The translations under genes were made by a program, and so were the position numbers. This document shows, one piece after another, positions 13,221-21,079 of a DNA stretch of 27,314 nucleotides. The stretch is from the NCBI GenBank assembly GCA_964511535.1, contig CAZEFW010000131.1:1-27314 (forward strand), given 5' to 3'. The notes under the pieces are model-generated. The model was not told the DNA's origin and made no database searches. It was given only the letters and a program-made list of their open reading frames with translations. How positions within the stretch are numbered: position 1 is the stretch's first letter; each line of letters opens with the position of its first letter. The stretch comes from CAZCFB01 sp964511535. GTDB lineage: Bacteria > Myxococcota_A > Polyangia > GCA-2747355 > CAZCFB01.

Positions 13221-14732
13221 ATGAGACGCCTCTTCCCCGCCCTGACCTGCATCGTCCTGCTCTGGAGCTGTGGTTGCTCCGACGATTCCGGCGGCAGCGG
13301 CGGGGCGCTGAAGTTCCACGGAGAGCTCGGCTTCCTGCAGGGCTTCGCCTATGACACCGGCATGCAGCCGTCTGGCTCCCCGATCCAGGTGCGGCTGGAG
13401 CTCTCCACCGCGGGCAGCATCACCGCCGACGCCATCGGCGCCGCCGCGGGCGACACCGTGACCCCGGAGCCCGGCTCCGGCGCGTACCAGGTGGCGGGCA
13501 AGGTCAAGATCAAGACCACCCTGAAGCTCAGCCTCGGCACCAAGAAGTTCGAGGGCCCGATCCCCAACGCCCCTGACATCCAGCTCGAGTTCGGCGGCAA
13601 GGCGACCTTCGACCCGTTCCTGCTGGGCGGCAAGAAGGTGAGCCTGCCGGTGAAGGTGCCCATGACCCAGCTGGCCAAGATCCCGCTGGCCGGCGCGCTG
13701 TCAGCCATCCCCGGCATCAAGGGGGACGTGACCATCAGCGCCAGCGGTGACCTGACCTCGGAGTTCACCGGCGTGTGCGTCAAGGTGCAGGGCGGGGTGG
13801 CCCAGTACACCGGCCAGACGGTCACCTCCGGGACCCTGACCATCAAGCCGGTGGTGGAGGTGTCGGTGCCGCTGTTGGGCTCCAAGAAGCTCGACTCCCT
13901 GTCGGTGGACGTCCCGATCAAGGGGATCGGCGCGACCATGGACCTCGGCTCCTTCAACGTCAGCGACGGCACCAAGGCCACCGCAAAGCCTTGCGCGGGG
14001 GCCATCCCGGACGGCGGCGTGGCCAAGGACGCGGGCCCCGCCGGCGATGGGCCGGCGAGCGACGGACCGGTGACGAGCCCCGACGGAGGGGGCGGCAACC
14101 CCGACGGTGGCGGCACGAGCCCGGACAAGGGCGCCGGCCACTGCAAGGGCGACGCCGACTGTACGCACCTCAACGGGACCGGCTCCAAGGGGACCTGCGT
14201 CAGCGGCGTGTGCGTGCTCGACTGCACCGGCTTCTACTACGACGTCAACGGCAAGACCAGCGACGGCTGCGAGAGCCTCGACGCCTACGGTCTGTACAGC
14301 ACCGAGGCCAAGGCGTGGGCCATCAAGGGCATGACCGACTGCGACAAGGACAAGCTGCTGTCGGTGCCCATGCTCTCTGACGACCGCTACCACACCATGC
14401 CCAAGGGCTTCCTGCCCAACGGCACCGTCAGGTACATCAAGATCCCGATCACCGACAAGCTCTGCGCCCTGTCAGCGAAGGTCAAGTTCGACCTGTCCAA
14501 GCTGCCCAAGCTGAACAAGTACAAGGTCGAGACCCGGTACGTGTGCAAGAACGGCGTCTCCACCAGCTACTCAGGGGCCACCCTGTCCGGCGGCTCCAGC
14601 CAGACGGTGGCGCCGAAGCCGAGCATCCCGTGCCCCGGCCTGGACGACAGCGGCACCCTGTACATCAAGGCCCAGAAGAGCGCTGGCGGGGCCCACAGCG
14701 ACGCGGCGATGCTGATGACCGTCACCCCCTGA
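13221..14732 (+). CDS. Large two-domain lipoprotein with DGG linker and Cys-rich segment
   Basis: The 503-residue protein has a lipoprotein signal (MRRLFPALTCIVLLWSC, Cys17 likely lipidated). It is followed by a beta-rich domain (about 28-262) with many amphipathic strands (GKVKIKTTLKLSLGTKKFEGPI, KVSLPVKVPMTQL) that resembles an extended beta-barrel or lipid-binding sheet. A low-complexity linker rich in Asp, Gly and Pro (about 265-310) leads into a short Cys-rich motif (HCKGDADCTHLNGTG to CVSGVCVLDC), as in many myxobacterial surface proteins. A C-terminal beta domain follows (about 345-503). AAGGAG lies 8 nt before the ATG. The gene is 22 nt downstream of the previous lipoprotein gene, so the two are probably co-transcribed. 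I do not recognise a function. Confidence 0.8.
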   Translation: MRRLFPALTCIVLLWSCGCSDDSGGSGGALKFHGELGFLQGFAYDTGMQPSGSPIQVRLELSTAGSITADAIGAAAGDTVTPEPGSGAYQVAGKVKIKTTLKLSLGTKKFEGPIPNAPDIQLEFGGKATFDPFLLGGKKVSLPVKVPMTQLAKIPLAGALSAIPGIKGDVTISASGDLTSEFTGVCVKVQGGVAQYTGQTVTSGTLTIKPVVEVSVPLLGSKKLDSLSVDVPIKGIGATMDLGSFNVSDGTKATAKPCAGAIPDGGVAKDAGPAGDGPASDGPVTSPDGGGGNPDGGGTSPDKGAGHCKGDADCTHLNGTGSKGTCVSGVCVLDCTGFYYDVNGKTSDGCESLDAYGLYSTEAKAWAIKGMTDCDKDKLLSVPMLSDDRYHTMPKGFLPNGTVRYIKIPITDKLCALSAKVKFDLSKLPKLNKYKVETRYVCKNGVSTSYSGATLSGGSSQTVAPKPSIPCPGLDDSGTLYIKAQKSAGGAHSDAAMLMTVTP

Positions 14733-14752
14733 TCTTCCGGGCCCGGTCCGGT

Positions 14753-14781
14753 TTGCGTTCCCCCGGCACTTACCTTAGATT
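14753..14781 (+). promoter_or_regulatory. Possible promoter of the ABHD14-like gene
   Basis: TTGCGT (14753-14758), 17-bp spacer, TAGATT (14776-14781), located 32 nt before the chosen start. The match to sigma-70 consensus is moderate (3/6 and 4/6). Confidence 0.3.
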
Positions 14782-14813
14782 TCGTGGACACCAAAGCCCA
14801 GAGGAGTAGCGGC

Positions 14814-15443
14814 GTGACCAGCGACACGTGCATCGCCATCGACGATTACCACACCATGCACAGCACCTTCAGGATCCATGTCCTGGCCGCCGGGGGTCTC
14901 AAGGACCCGCCGGTGCTGCTGCTGCACGGGCGCAACCATGACGCCTCCATCTGGCAGGAGCTCGGCACCCTGGAGCTGCTGGCCACCCTCGGCTGCCGCG
15001 CCGTGGCCATGGACCTGCCGGGCCACGGCACCACGGACGACATCCGCATCTCGCCCAACACCTACCTGAAGGAGGTTTTGCCGGCGCTGGAGATCTCGAG
15101 GCCCATCGTGGTGGCTCACTGCCTCGCCGGGCGCTTCGCGTTACCGTGGATGCTGCGCCACCCGGGTGACTTCAACGGCATCGTCGCGGTGGCGCCGGTG
15201 GCCTCGGACGACTTCGCGCCCCGGCTGGCCAACAGCGAGGTGCCCACGTTGGTGATCTGGGGGGAGGAGGACGTGCGCTACCCGGTGGCCATGGGCCAGC
15301 ACCTGGCTGACAGCGTGCCCGGGGCACGGCTGGAGGTGCTCGGGGGCGCCAGGCATGCCTGCCACGTGGACGAGACCGACCGCTTCCACGAGCTGCTCCG
15401 CGAGTTCGTCACGGGCATATATGGCGAACCGGACGCCAGCTGA
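14814..15443 (+). CDS. ABHD14-like alpha/beta hydrolase with Cys in the nucleophile position
   Basis: The 209-residue protein follows the compact ABHD14 (CIB) subgroup closely: VLLLHGRNHDASIWQELGTLELLATLGCRAVAMDLPGHG matches the animal ABHD14B pattern of LLLHG, W-Q-LGTL and RAVA-DLPG. The nucleophile elbow reads AHCLAG, with Cys103 where hydrolases normally have Ser. The acid is probably Asp153 (IWGEED) and the base His181 (GGARHACHVDE). The GTG start at 14814 is chosen because AGGAG lies about 7 nt upstream; an in-frame GTG ten codons earlier lacks this. The enzyme should be cytoplasmic. ABHD14B in animals is reported to act on acyl-lysine; whether this one does is unknown. The gene is convergent with tusA, 9 nt away. 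Confidence 0.85.
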   Translation: MTSDTCIAIDDYHTMHSTFRIHVLAAGGLKDPPVLLLHGRNHDASIWQELGTLELLATLGCRAVAMDLPGHGTTDDIRISPNTYLKEVLPALEISRPIVVAHCLAGRFALPWMLRHPGDFNGIVAVAPVASDDFAPRLANSEVPTLVIWGEEDVRYPVAMGQHLADSVPGARLEVLGGARHACHVDETDRFHELLREFVTGIYGEPDAS

Positions 15444-15452
15444 AGGCGAAAC

Positions 15453-15671
15453 CTAAAACTGGATCGTGGCGACGTTGAAGCCGCCGCGGTCCACCACGCT
15501 CACCAGCACCTTTCCATTATCAGTGCACCACTTCTGGATGTCCGATGAGAAGCTGGGACAGTCCGCGTGGACCTCCATGCTGCTGCCGTCGGGCATGGTG
15601 GTGGCCTTGATCGCCACCTTCAATACCGGCTGAGGGCACTTCATTCCGCGACAGTCTAGAACCTCTGTCAT
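15453..15671 (-). CDS. tusA: TusA-family sulfur carrier protein
   Basis: This 72-residue protein has the family signature LDCRGMKCPQPVLK, with the CPxP cysteine (Cys12) that carries persulfide sulfur. The length is typical of TusA/SirA-like proteins. TusA proteins hand sulfane sulfur from cysteine desulfurases or rhodaneses to tRNA thiolation, molybdenum cofactor synthesis or dissimilatory sulfur oxidation. AAAGAGG lies about 6 nt before the ATG. It lies 36 nt downstream of the hydrogenase large-subunit gene on the same strand, so it is probably the last gene of the hydrogenase operon. That context suggests a role in sulfur-linked electron transfer rather than tRNA thiolation, but this is inference. 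Extra cysteines (ADCPSF, KWCTDN) are present. Confidence 0.88.
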   Translation of the reverse strand: MTEVLDCRGMKCPQPVLKVAIKATTMPDGSSMEVHADCPSFSSDIQKWCTDNGKVLVSVVDRGGFNVATIQF

Positions 15672-15707
15672 TACAAGCCTCTTTGCTGAAGAACTTCGGT
15701 TACAGTA

Positions 15708-17201
15708 CTAACACCTCGTACGGGTTTCAACACCTTTTGCGTCCCGCACGAGCCTGCCGATTTCGTTGCTGCTCCTGTCCCGCAAGACCACCTCCAGCGG
15801 CATGGCGCCGGGCAGGTTGTGCGTGGCACATGAGAGGCACGGATCGTAGGCGCGAAACGCCATCTCCACCTGGTTCAGCAAGCCATCCTCCACCACGCCT
15901 TTCTTTATTAGTGTACGGGCGGCCTTCTCGATGGACATGCACATGGGGGCCGAATTGAAGAGCGTGGCCACCATCATGTTCACCTTTGTGAGCACGCCGC
16001 GCTCGTCCGAGTGGTAGTGGTGGATCAGGGTGCCCCGGGGGGCCTCCACGATGCCGATCCCCTCGCGCGGGGTCTGCAGGTCGAAGTTGCGGATCTCCGG
16101 CGCGGTGAGCTCCGGCGCGTCGGCCAGCTCCGCCACCCGCTCGGCCGCGAACAGCAGCTCCACCAGCCGGGCCCAGTGCAGCGCCAGGGTGTGGTGGACG
16201 GGCTTGCCCTCGAGGGTGTCGTACATTCGCTCGTACTCGGCCTGGGCCAGGGGCGTGGCCATGCCGTCGGCCACGTTGAGCCGGGCCAGCGGCGCCACGC
16301 GCACCACGCCGCTATCCTGGCCGCCCACGAACCCCTTCCACCCCACCTGCTTGAGGAACGGGAACTTGATGTAGCTCCACTCCTCCACATGCTCGGCCAC
16401 ATGGTCGGTGTAGTCGTCGTGGGCGAACTGGACCACCTCGGCGCCTGACGGGTCCACCACCCGGATGGGGCCGTCGTACAGGTTGACCCTGTTCTGACCG
16501 TCCACCATCCCCATGTAGTAGGTCTCTTCGGAGAAGGCGTCAGACAGGATCAGGTCCACGTAGGCCTGGTTTCCCAGCACGATGTCGTTGAAGGCCTGCA
16601 GGGAGAACTGGGCGAAGGCCACCGCCTCGCCGGCGAAGGCCTGCACCTGCTGGCGCAGCTCCTCGGTGACCTGCTTGGACACGCCGCCGGGAAGACCGAG
16701 CACCGGGTGGATCGGCTTGCCGCCGAGCTCGCCCATGATGGCCCGGGCCCGCTTGCGCGTCTCGATCACCTTCTTGCCCGCCTCGAGCCCCACTGTCTCG
16801 ATGACGCCCAGCACGTTGCGCTTCTCTGCCGGCGCGTCGGGGCCGACGATGAAGTCGGGGCCGCCGAGGAAGTAGAAGTGCAGCGTGTGGTCCTCGAACA
16901 GGAACAGGTGGTAGAACAGCTCGCGGATGGCGCGGGCCGTGGCCGTGGGCTTGACGCCCCACAGCGCGTCCAGCGCCTTGGCGGAGGCCATGTGGTGCGC
17001 GCTGGGGCAGACCCCACACACGCGCGAGGTGATCTGAGGCATCTCCTCGGCCGGGCGACCCACGCAGAACGCCTCGAACCCGCGCAGCTCGGGCACCTGG
17101 AACACGGCGCGCTCCACATCGCCCGCGTCGTCGAGGAAGATGGATATCTTACCGTGCCCCTCCAGCCGGGTAATGGGATCGATGGTTACGGTCTTGCCCA
17201 T
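15708..17201 (-). CDS. mvhA: NiFe hydrogenase large subunit, MvhA type (group 3c-like)
   Basis: The 497-residue catalytic subunit binds the NiFe(CN)2CO centre. The N-terminal ligand motif is RVCGVC (Cys62, Cys65) and the C-terminal one is DPCLSCATH (Cys455, Cys458, His461). Thirty-six residues follow the His, so this is a precursor that must be cut by a maturation endopeptidase before the active site closes; that enzyme is encoded in the same cluster. TIDPITRLEGHGKI at the N-terminus is the conserved large-subunit start. There is no selenocysteine codon: both nickel-ligand positions are normal Cys. The ATG overlaps the mvhG stop by one base (TGATG), with GAGGAG upstream. Group 3c enzymes oxidise H2 in the cytoplasm and pass electrons through MvhG and MvhD to HdrA. 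Confidence 0.95.
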   Translation of the reverse strand: MGKTVTIDPITRLEGHGKISIFLDDAGDVERAVFQVPELRGFEAFCVGRPAEEMPQITSRVCGVCPSAHHMASAKALDALWGVKPTATARAIRELFYHLFLFEDHTLHFYFLGGPDFIVGPDAPAEKRNVLGVIETVGLEAGKKVIETRKRARAIMGELGGKPIHPVLGLPGGVSKQVTEELRQQVQAFAGEAVAFAQFSLQAFNDIVLGNQAYVDLILSDAFSEETYYMGMVDGQNRVNLYDGPIRVVDPSGAEVVQFAHDDYTDHVAEHVEEWSYIKFPFLKQVGWKGFVGGQDSGVVRVAPLARLNVADGMATPLAQAEYERMYDTLEGKPVHHTLALHWARLVELLFAAERVAELADAPELTAPEIRNFDLQTPREGIGIVEAPRGTLIHHYHSDERGVLTKVNMMVATLFNSAPMCMSIEKAARTLIKKGVVEDGLLNQVEMAFRAYDPCLSCATHNLPGAMPLEVVLRDRSSNEIGRLVRDAKGVETRTRC

Positions 17202-18172
17202 CACTCACTCTCCTCTCTGGCGCCGCCCACCAGGGAGGCGGCGACGCCGTAGCGATAAAATGTCCCGGCTGGATCCACTAGCCCTTCCAGCGCCCGGGCG
17301 ATGGCCTGGTCGTCGTCCCCCGCCACGATGCCGCCCAGGGTGGCGATCATCTTGGCGCCCTGATCCACGCAGCCGTCGGTGGGGCCGAAGCACCCGGTGC
17401 ACGGCATGTTGCCGCTGATGCAGGTCTCGCCGCAGCCGTCCCGCGTGGCCGGGCCCATGCAGATGATGCCCTGAGCGAGGAAGCAGGTCTCCGGGTCAAC
17501 CGGGCCGTCGATGACCCGCCGCACCTGCTCGATGCAGACATCGTCGGGCTTGCTGGCGTTGCGGTCGCACGAGGCGCACAGCGCCATGTTGGGCGCCAGC
17601 ACGGCCCCGCGCTCGGGCAGCTTGCCCTCGAGGATGGCGGTCACCGCGCCGGCCACCAGCGCGCCGGTGGGGGCGCACCCCGGCAGGTAGTAGTCCACCG
17701 GGATCACGTCATCCAGCTTGTACACGGTGTCGTAGATCGCCGGCAGCTCCAGCTCGATACCGTCGAGGACCGTGGCGGTCTTGGGCTCGGTGCCAGCGCT
17801 GTTGTCCACCGACGGCGCCGAGTGGTAGGAGCAGTCGAAGATCGCCTGGCGGTTGGTGAGGTTCGCCAGCGCCGGGATGCCGCCGCTCACCGCGCACGCG
17901 CCGAAGGCAACCACCAGCTGGGACTTGCGCCGCAGCAGCTTGACGATCTCCTCCTGCTCGCTCGTCCGGATGGCGCCGTTGATGAACGACACCGCGATCT
18001 CGCCGTCCTCCATGGCCGCCACGTGGTGGTACTTGAAGTCCAGGGCCACCGGCCAGAGCACGATGTCCACCGCCTCCACCACGTCGAGGATCTTCTCCTC
18101 CAGGTCCACCACCGACTCCTCGCACCCGCCGCAGGACGCGCACCAGTAGAAGCTCACCTTGGGCTTTGTCAC
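17201..18172 (-). CDS. mvhG: NiFe hydrogenase small subunit, MvhG type
   Basis: The 323-residue electron-transfer subunit starts MTKPKVSFYWCASCGGCEESVVDLEE, with the proximal-cluster CxxCxxC start (Cys11, Cys14, Cys17). It has VAFGACAVSGGIPAL and YLPGCAPTG, then further cluster ligands in MALCASCDRN, CFLAQGIICMGPATRDGCGETC and MPCTGCFGP. There is no Tat signal and no membrane anchor, as expected for a cytoplasmic group 3 enzyme. The GTG at 18172 is chosen because it overlaps the mvhD stop by four bases (GTGA) and has GAGGTGG upstream. A longer in-frame reading into the mvhD gene was rejected as antisense-like, out-of-frame sequence. It connects the NiFe site in MvhA to the [2Fe-2S] subunit MvhD. 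Confidence 0.94.
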   Translation of the reverse strand: MTKPKVSFYWCASCGGCEESVVDLEEKILDVVEAVDIVLWPVALDFKYHHVAAMEDGEIAVSFINGAIRTSEQEEIVKLLRRKSQLVVAFGACAVSGGIPALANLTNRQAIFDCSYHSAPSVDNSAGTEPKTATVLDGIELELPAIYDTVYKLDDVIPVDYYLPGCAPTGALVAGAVTAILEGKLPERGAVLAPNMALCASCDRNASKPDDVCIEQVRRVIDGPVDPETCFLAQGIICMGPATRDGCGETCISGNMPCTGCFGPTDGCVDQGAKMIATLGGIVAGDDDQAIARALEGLVDPAGTFYRYGVAASLVGGAREESE

Positions 18173-18603
18173 GACGCCACCTCTTCGCTCACGTAGCCGG
18201 GCAGCCGCAGCGGGCCCAGCTCCGCGATGGTCTCTGCCATCTCGTTGGCCACCGTCTGAAACCGCTCGCCTTCGCCGGCGGCGACCCAGTCGAGCCGCAG
18301 CCGCCGCGGGTCGACGCCGAACTGCTTCAGCATCAACTCCATGATGTGCACCCGCCGCTTGGCTTTCATGTTGCCGCTGCGGTAGTGGCAGTCTCCCGGG
18401 TGACAGCCGAGGATCAACACCCCGTCGGCGCCCTGGCGAAACGCGCTGAGCACGAACTGAGGGTCCACCCGGCCCGAGCACATCACGCGCACGAGCTTGA
18501 CGTCAGGGGAGTAGGTCAGCTTCTTTCCGCCCGCCTGATCCGCCCCGGCGTAGGAGCACCAGTTGCACAGGAAGGCCAGCACCTTCGTCTTCTTGTCAGT
18601 CAT
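18169..18603 (-). CDS. mvhD: MvhD-type iron-sulfur subunit linking hydrogenase to HdrA
   Basis: The 144-residue protein has the MvhD signature: FLCNWCSYAGAD (Cys13, Cys16), VRVMCSGRVDP (Cys42) and LILGCHPGDCHYRSGN (Cys67, Cys72). In methanogens this small [2Fe-2S] subunit docks on HdrA and relays electrons from the hydrogenase. The frame overlaps the end of hdrA by 8 nt and the start of mvhG by 4 nt, so the three subunits are made in coupled fashion. Confidence 0.95.
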   Translation of the reverse strand: MTDKKTKVLAFLCNWCSYAGADQAGGKKLTYSPDVKLVRVMCSGRVDPQFVLSAFRQGADGVLILGCHPGDCHYRSGNMKAKRRVHIMELMLKQFGVDPRRLRLDWVAAGEGERFQTVANEMAETIAELGPLRLPGYVSEEVAS

Positions 18604-20551
18604 CCAGAAGCCCTCCCATCTCGGCGATGATCTGCTCGTCGGTGAAGTGCCGCGCCCGGGACGCGCCGCTGGGGCAGCCCGCGGTGCAGGTCCCGCACCC
18701 GCGGCAGATCACCTCGTTGATCTGGCAGATGCGCTGCTCCTCGTCGTAGCTCACGGCCCGGTAGGGGCACACCGTGACGCACAGCTTGCAGCCGGCGCAC
18801 AGCTCCTCGTCGATGCTGGAGGTCATGATCTCGAGTTCGATCTTGCGCCCCGGCATGAGCCTCGAGATGGCGTCGCCCGCCGCGGCCCGCGCCCGGGTGA
18901 CCGAGGTGGCCACATCGCACGGCCCTGCAGCGCAGCCCGCCAGGTAGACGCCGTCGATGGCGGCGCCGGTGGGGTGGAGCAGGGCGTCGTCCGCCGCGGG
19001 GAAGCCGTCCGGGTCGCGCTCCAGGTTCAACATCGCCGTCAGGCGTTCGGTGCCAGCCGCGGGGACCATGCCGTTGGCCAGCAGCACCATGTCGGCCTCG
19101 AAGGGCTCGACGCCGTCGGCGGTCACGGTCATGGCGCCACCCTCGGCGGCCGTGACGCGCACGCTCTTCAGCGTCTCGCACCGGCGGAACTCGGTGCCGC
19201 CCTTGCGCGCGTCGGCGAAGAAGCGCTGCTCTCGCGGCCCTGGCAACACCAGGTCGTTGTGGAGGTTGATCACCTTGACGTCGGGGTGCTGGGTTCGAGC
19301 CAGGACGCCGGCCTTCACCGCGTTGACGCAGCAAACACCGGAGCAGTAGGGCAGGCCGTCCTCACGCAGGGACCCGGCGCAGTGCACCACCGCGATGGTG
19401 GCAGGCGCCGAGCCGTCCCGGCGCTGCACCTTGCCCCCGGTGGGGCCGTTGGAGCTGACCAGCCGCTCGAACTCAGACAGGGTGTACACCTCCGGCAGGT
19501 CACCGTGGCCCAGCTCCGGAAAGGCGGAGATGTCCGCCGGGGCGAAGCCGGTGGCCAGCACCACCGCGCCGGCCTGCACCTCGATCACCTCGTCCTGCTG
19601 ATCGAAGTTGATCGAGTCGAAGGGGCAGATCGGCGCGCAGGGCGCCTCGCACCCCTGTCCGTTGATCCGGGTGCACGCCTCGGGGTCGATCACCGCGGCG
19701 GCGGGCACCGAGCCCTGGAACAGCGCGTGCACCGCCTTCCACTTGCCCATGCCGAGGTGGAACGGGCTGTCCACCTCCACCGGGCAGGGGTCGTAGCACA
19801 GCTCGCAGCCGATGCAGCTCTCCTCCACGAAGCGCGCGCGCTTGAGCACGCGGGCGGTGAAGTTGCCGTAGAAGCCGAGGATCTCCTGCACCTCGGCGTT
19901 GGTGATCACCTCGATGTTCGGGTGCTCCTTGACCTGGGCCAGCACCGGCGCCAGCAAGCAAGGGCCGCACTCCATCACCGGCGCCACCTCCTCGCTGCGG
20001 ATCACCGCGCCGCCGATGGAGATGTCCTTCTCTACCAGGTAGACCTTCCGGTCCGCGGCCGCTGCCGTGAGCGCCGCCTCCATGCCCGCGATGCCGCCGC
20101 CGATGACGAGCACGTCGGTGTGCACGTCCATGGAGCGGCGCTCGAGCTTCTCCGCCAGGTTGGCCCGGCGCACCGCTGCGGTGATCATCGCCTTGGCCTT
20201 GTCTGTGGCGCGGTCCCTGTCCTGGGTCACCCAGGCGCAGTGCTCCCGGATGTTGGCCATCTGGACCTGGGCCATGTTCGCCCCGGCGTCCTCGGCGGCG
20301 TCCTGGAAGGTCTTCTCGTGCATCTTGGGAGAGCAGGCGCCGAGCACGATGCTGTGGGCCTCCTTGCCCTCCAGCGAGTCCTTGAACGCCTGCTTCCCGT
20401 CGGGAGAGCAGAGCAGCTCGTGCGTCTCCACGATCTCGATGTCCCCCCGCTCCTCTGCCCACTCCTCGATGCCCTCGAGATCCAGGTGATCCGCGATGTT
20501 GGGGCCGCAACGGCACAGGTAAAGGATGGTCTTCCTCGGCGCCTCTGTCAC
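18596..20551 (-). CDS. hdrA: HdrA-type FAD/iron-sulfur electron-transfer protein
   Basis: This 651-residue protein is the full length of heterodisulfide reductase subunit A. The N-terminal domain has CRCG (Cys13, Cys15) and further conserved cysteines (LLCSPDG, LGACSPKMHE). The FAD-binding motif IGGGIAGMEAA starts at about residue 151. An internal ferredoxin-like insertion (ESCIGCELCYDPCPVEV, then CEAPCAPICPF) and a second FAD/NAD region follow. The C-terminus has two [4Fe-4S] motifs (Cys585/588/591/595 and Cys616/619/622/626). HdrA is the flavin hub that can bifurcate electrons from H2 to a high- and a low-potential acceptor. hdrB and hdrC are not present in the window, so its downstream partner is unknown. 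The GTG start overlaps the protease stop (GTGA), with GGAGCGC upstream. Confidence 0.95.
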   Translation of the reverse strand: MTEAPRKTILYLCRCGPNIADHLDLEGIEEWAEERGDIEIVETHELLCSPDGKQAFKDSLEGKEAHSIVLGACSPKMHEKTFQDAAEDAGANMAQVQMANIREHCAWVTQDRDRATDKAKAMITAAVRRANLAEKLERRSMDVHTDVLVIGGGIAGMEAALTAAAADRKVYLVEKDISIGGAVIRSEEVAPVMECGPCLLAPVLAQVKEHPNIEVITNAEVQEILGFYGNFTARVLKRARFVEESCIGCELCYDPCPVEVDSPFHLGMGKWKAVHALFQGSVPAAAVIDPEACTRINGQGCEAPCAPICPFDSINFDQQDEVIEVQAGAVVLATGFAPADISAFPELGHGDLPEVYTLSEFERLVSSNGPTGGKVQRRDGSAPATIAVVHCAGSLREDGLPYCSGVCCVNAVKAGVLARTQHPDVKVINLHNDLVLPGPREQRFFADARKGGTEFRRCETLKSVRVTAAEGGAMTVTADGVEPFEADMVLLANGMVPAAGTERLTAMLNLERDPDGFPAADDALLHPTGAAIDGVYLAGCAAGPCDVATSVTRARAAAGDAISRLMPGRKIELEIMTSSIDEELCAGCKLCVTVCPYRAVSYDEEQRICQINEVICRGCGTCTAGCPSGASRARHFTDEQIIAEMGGLLDD

Positions 20552-21075
20552 TTTGCGCTCCTCCGTGCGCCGGGCGTGGCGTCAGCCTCCGCCGGCGTGC
20601 AATTCCACTCCGCCATGACCGCCGCCACCATGGCCAGGGCCCGCTCCGCGCCCCGCGCCACGGCCTGCGTCGGCCGCTCAGAAAAGGTTGTCACGTCCTC
20701 GGCCTCGATGCCGAGCACTTCCACCCTGCGAGGCATGTCGTAGCCGCACCGGCGGCCCGCCTCCAGCACGGTGGGCAGGTTCAGCCCGTGGGAGTCCACC
20801 AGCCGGTCCTGGGCCAGGTGGTCCAGCTCGCTTATGTCCATCAGCACGCAGCTGCCAGCGGGCCGCACGCCGCTCACCATGCAGTCCACGATGAGCGCGC
20901 TGCGGTACCCTACCAGCTCGTAGATCAGGTCGAATCCCCCGGAGTGGTTCAGCTTGAAGTCCACGCCCGACGCTCGCGGGCCGAGCTTCTCCTCGGCGCG
21001 TCGCACCACGTGCAGGCCGACGCTGTCGTCGCTGAGCAGCGGACTCCCCAGGCCGATGACCACGCCGCTGTTCAC
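20548..21075 (-). CDS. Hydrogenase maturation protease (HyaD/HycI family)
   Basis: The 175-residue endopeptidase trims the C-terminal tail of the NiFe large subunit after nickel insertion. The N-terminal motif is IGLGSPLLSDDSVGLHV, where Asp17 matches the nickel-sensing acidic residue near position 16 in HybD. Asp64 (LIVDCM) and His96 (VDSHGLNL) match the other two metal-binding residues. The substrate is presumably the MvhA precursor encoded three genes downstream, which has a 36-residue tail after its last ligand. The GTG start is only 4 nt after the cheR stop, so the gene joins the chemosensory genes to the hydrogenase genes in one unit. Confidence 0.92.
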   Translation of the reverse strand: MNSGVVIGLGSPLLSDDSVGLHVVRRAEEKLGPRASGVDFKLNHSGGFDLIYELVGYRSALIVDCMVSGVRPAGSCVLMDISELDHLAQDRLVDSHGLNLPTVLEAGRRCGYDMPRRVEVLGIEAEDVTTFSERPTQAVARGAERALAMVAAVMAEWNCTPAEADATPGARRSAK

Positions 21076-21079
21076 CCGC

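Noticed and set aside
15708..17201. Possible selenocysteine hydrogenase
   Set aside because: Both nickel-ligand positions read as ordinary Cys codons (DPCLSC) and there is no in-frame TGA.
17201..18481. Longer 426-residue version of MvhG starting inside mvhD
   Set aside because: The first about 100 residues are out-of-frame mvhD sequence with shadow composition; the GTG at 18172 has a ribosome site and the usual GTGA overlap.
18563..20743. A 726-codon open frame on the plus strand across hdrA, mvhD and the protease start
   Set aside because: It is antisense to well-defined hdrA, is rich in His, Ala, Arg and Gly in the manner of GC-driven shadow frames, and shows no domain. hdrA on the other strand has clear cofactor motifs.
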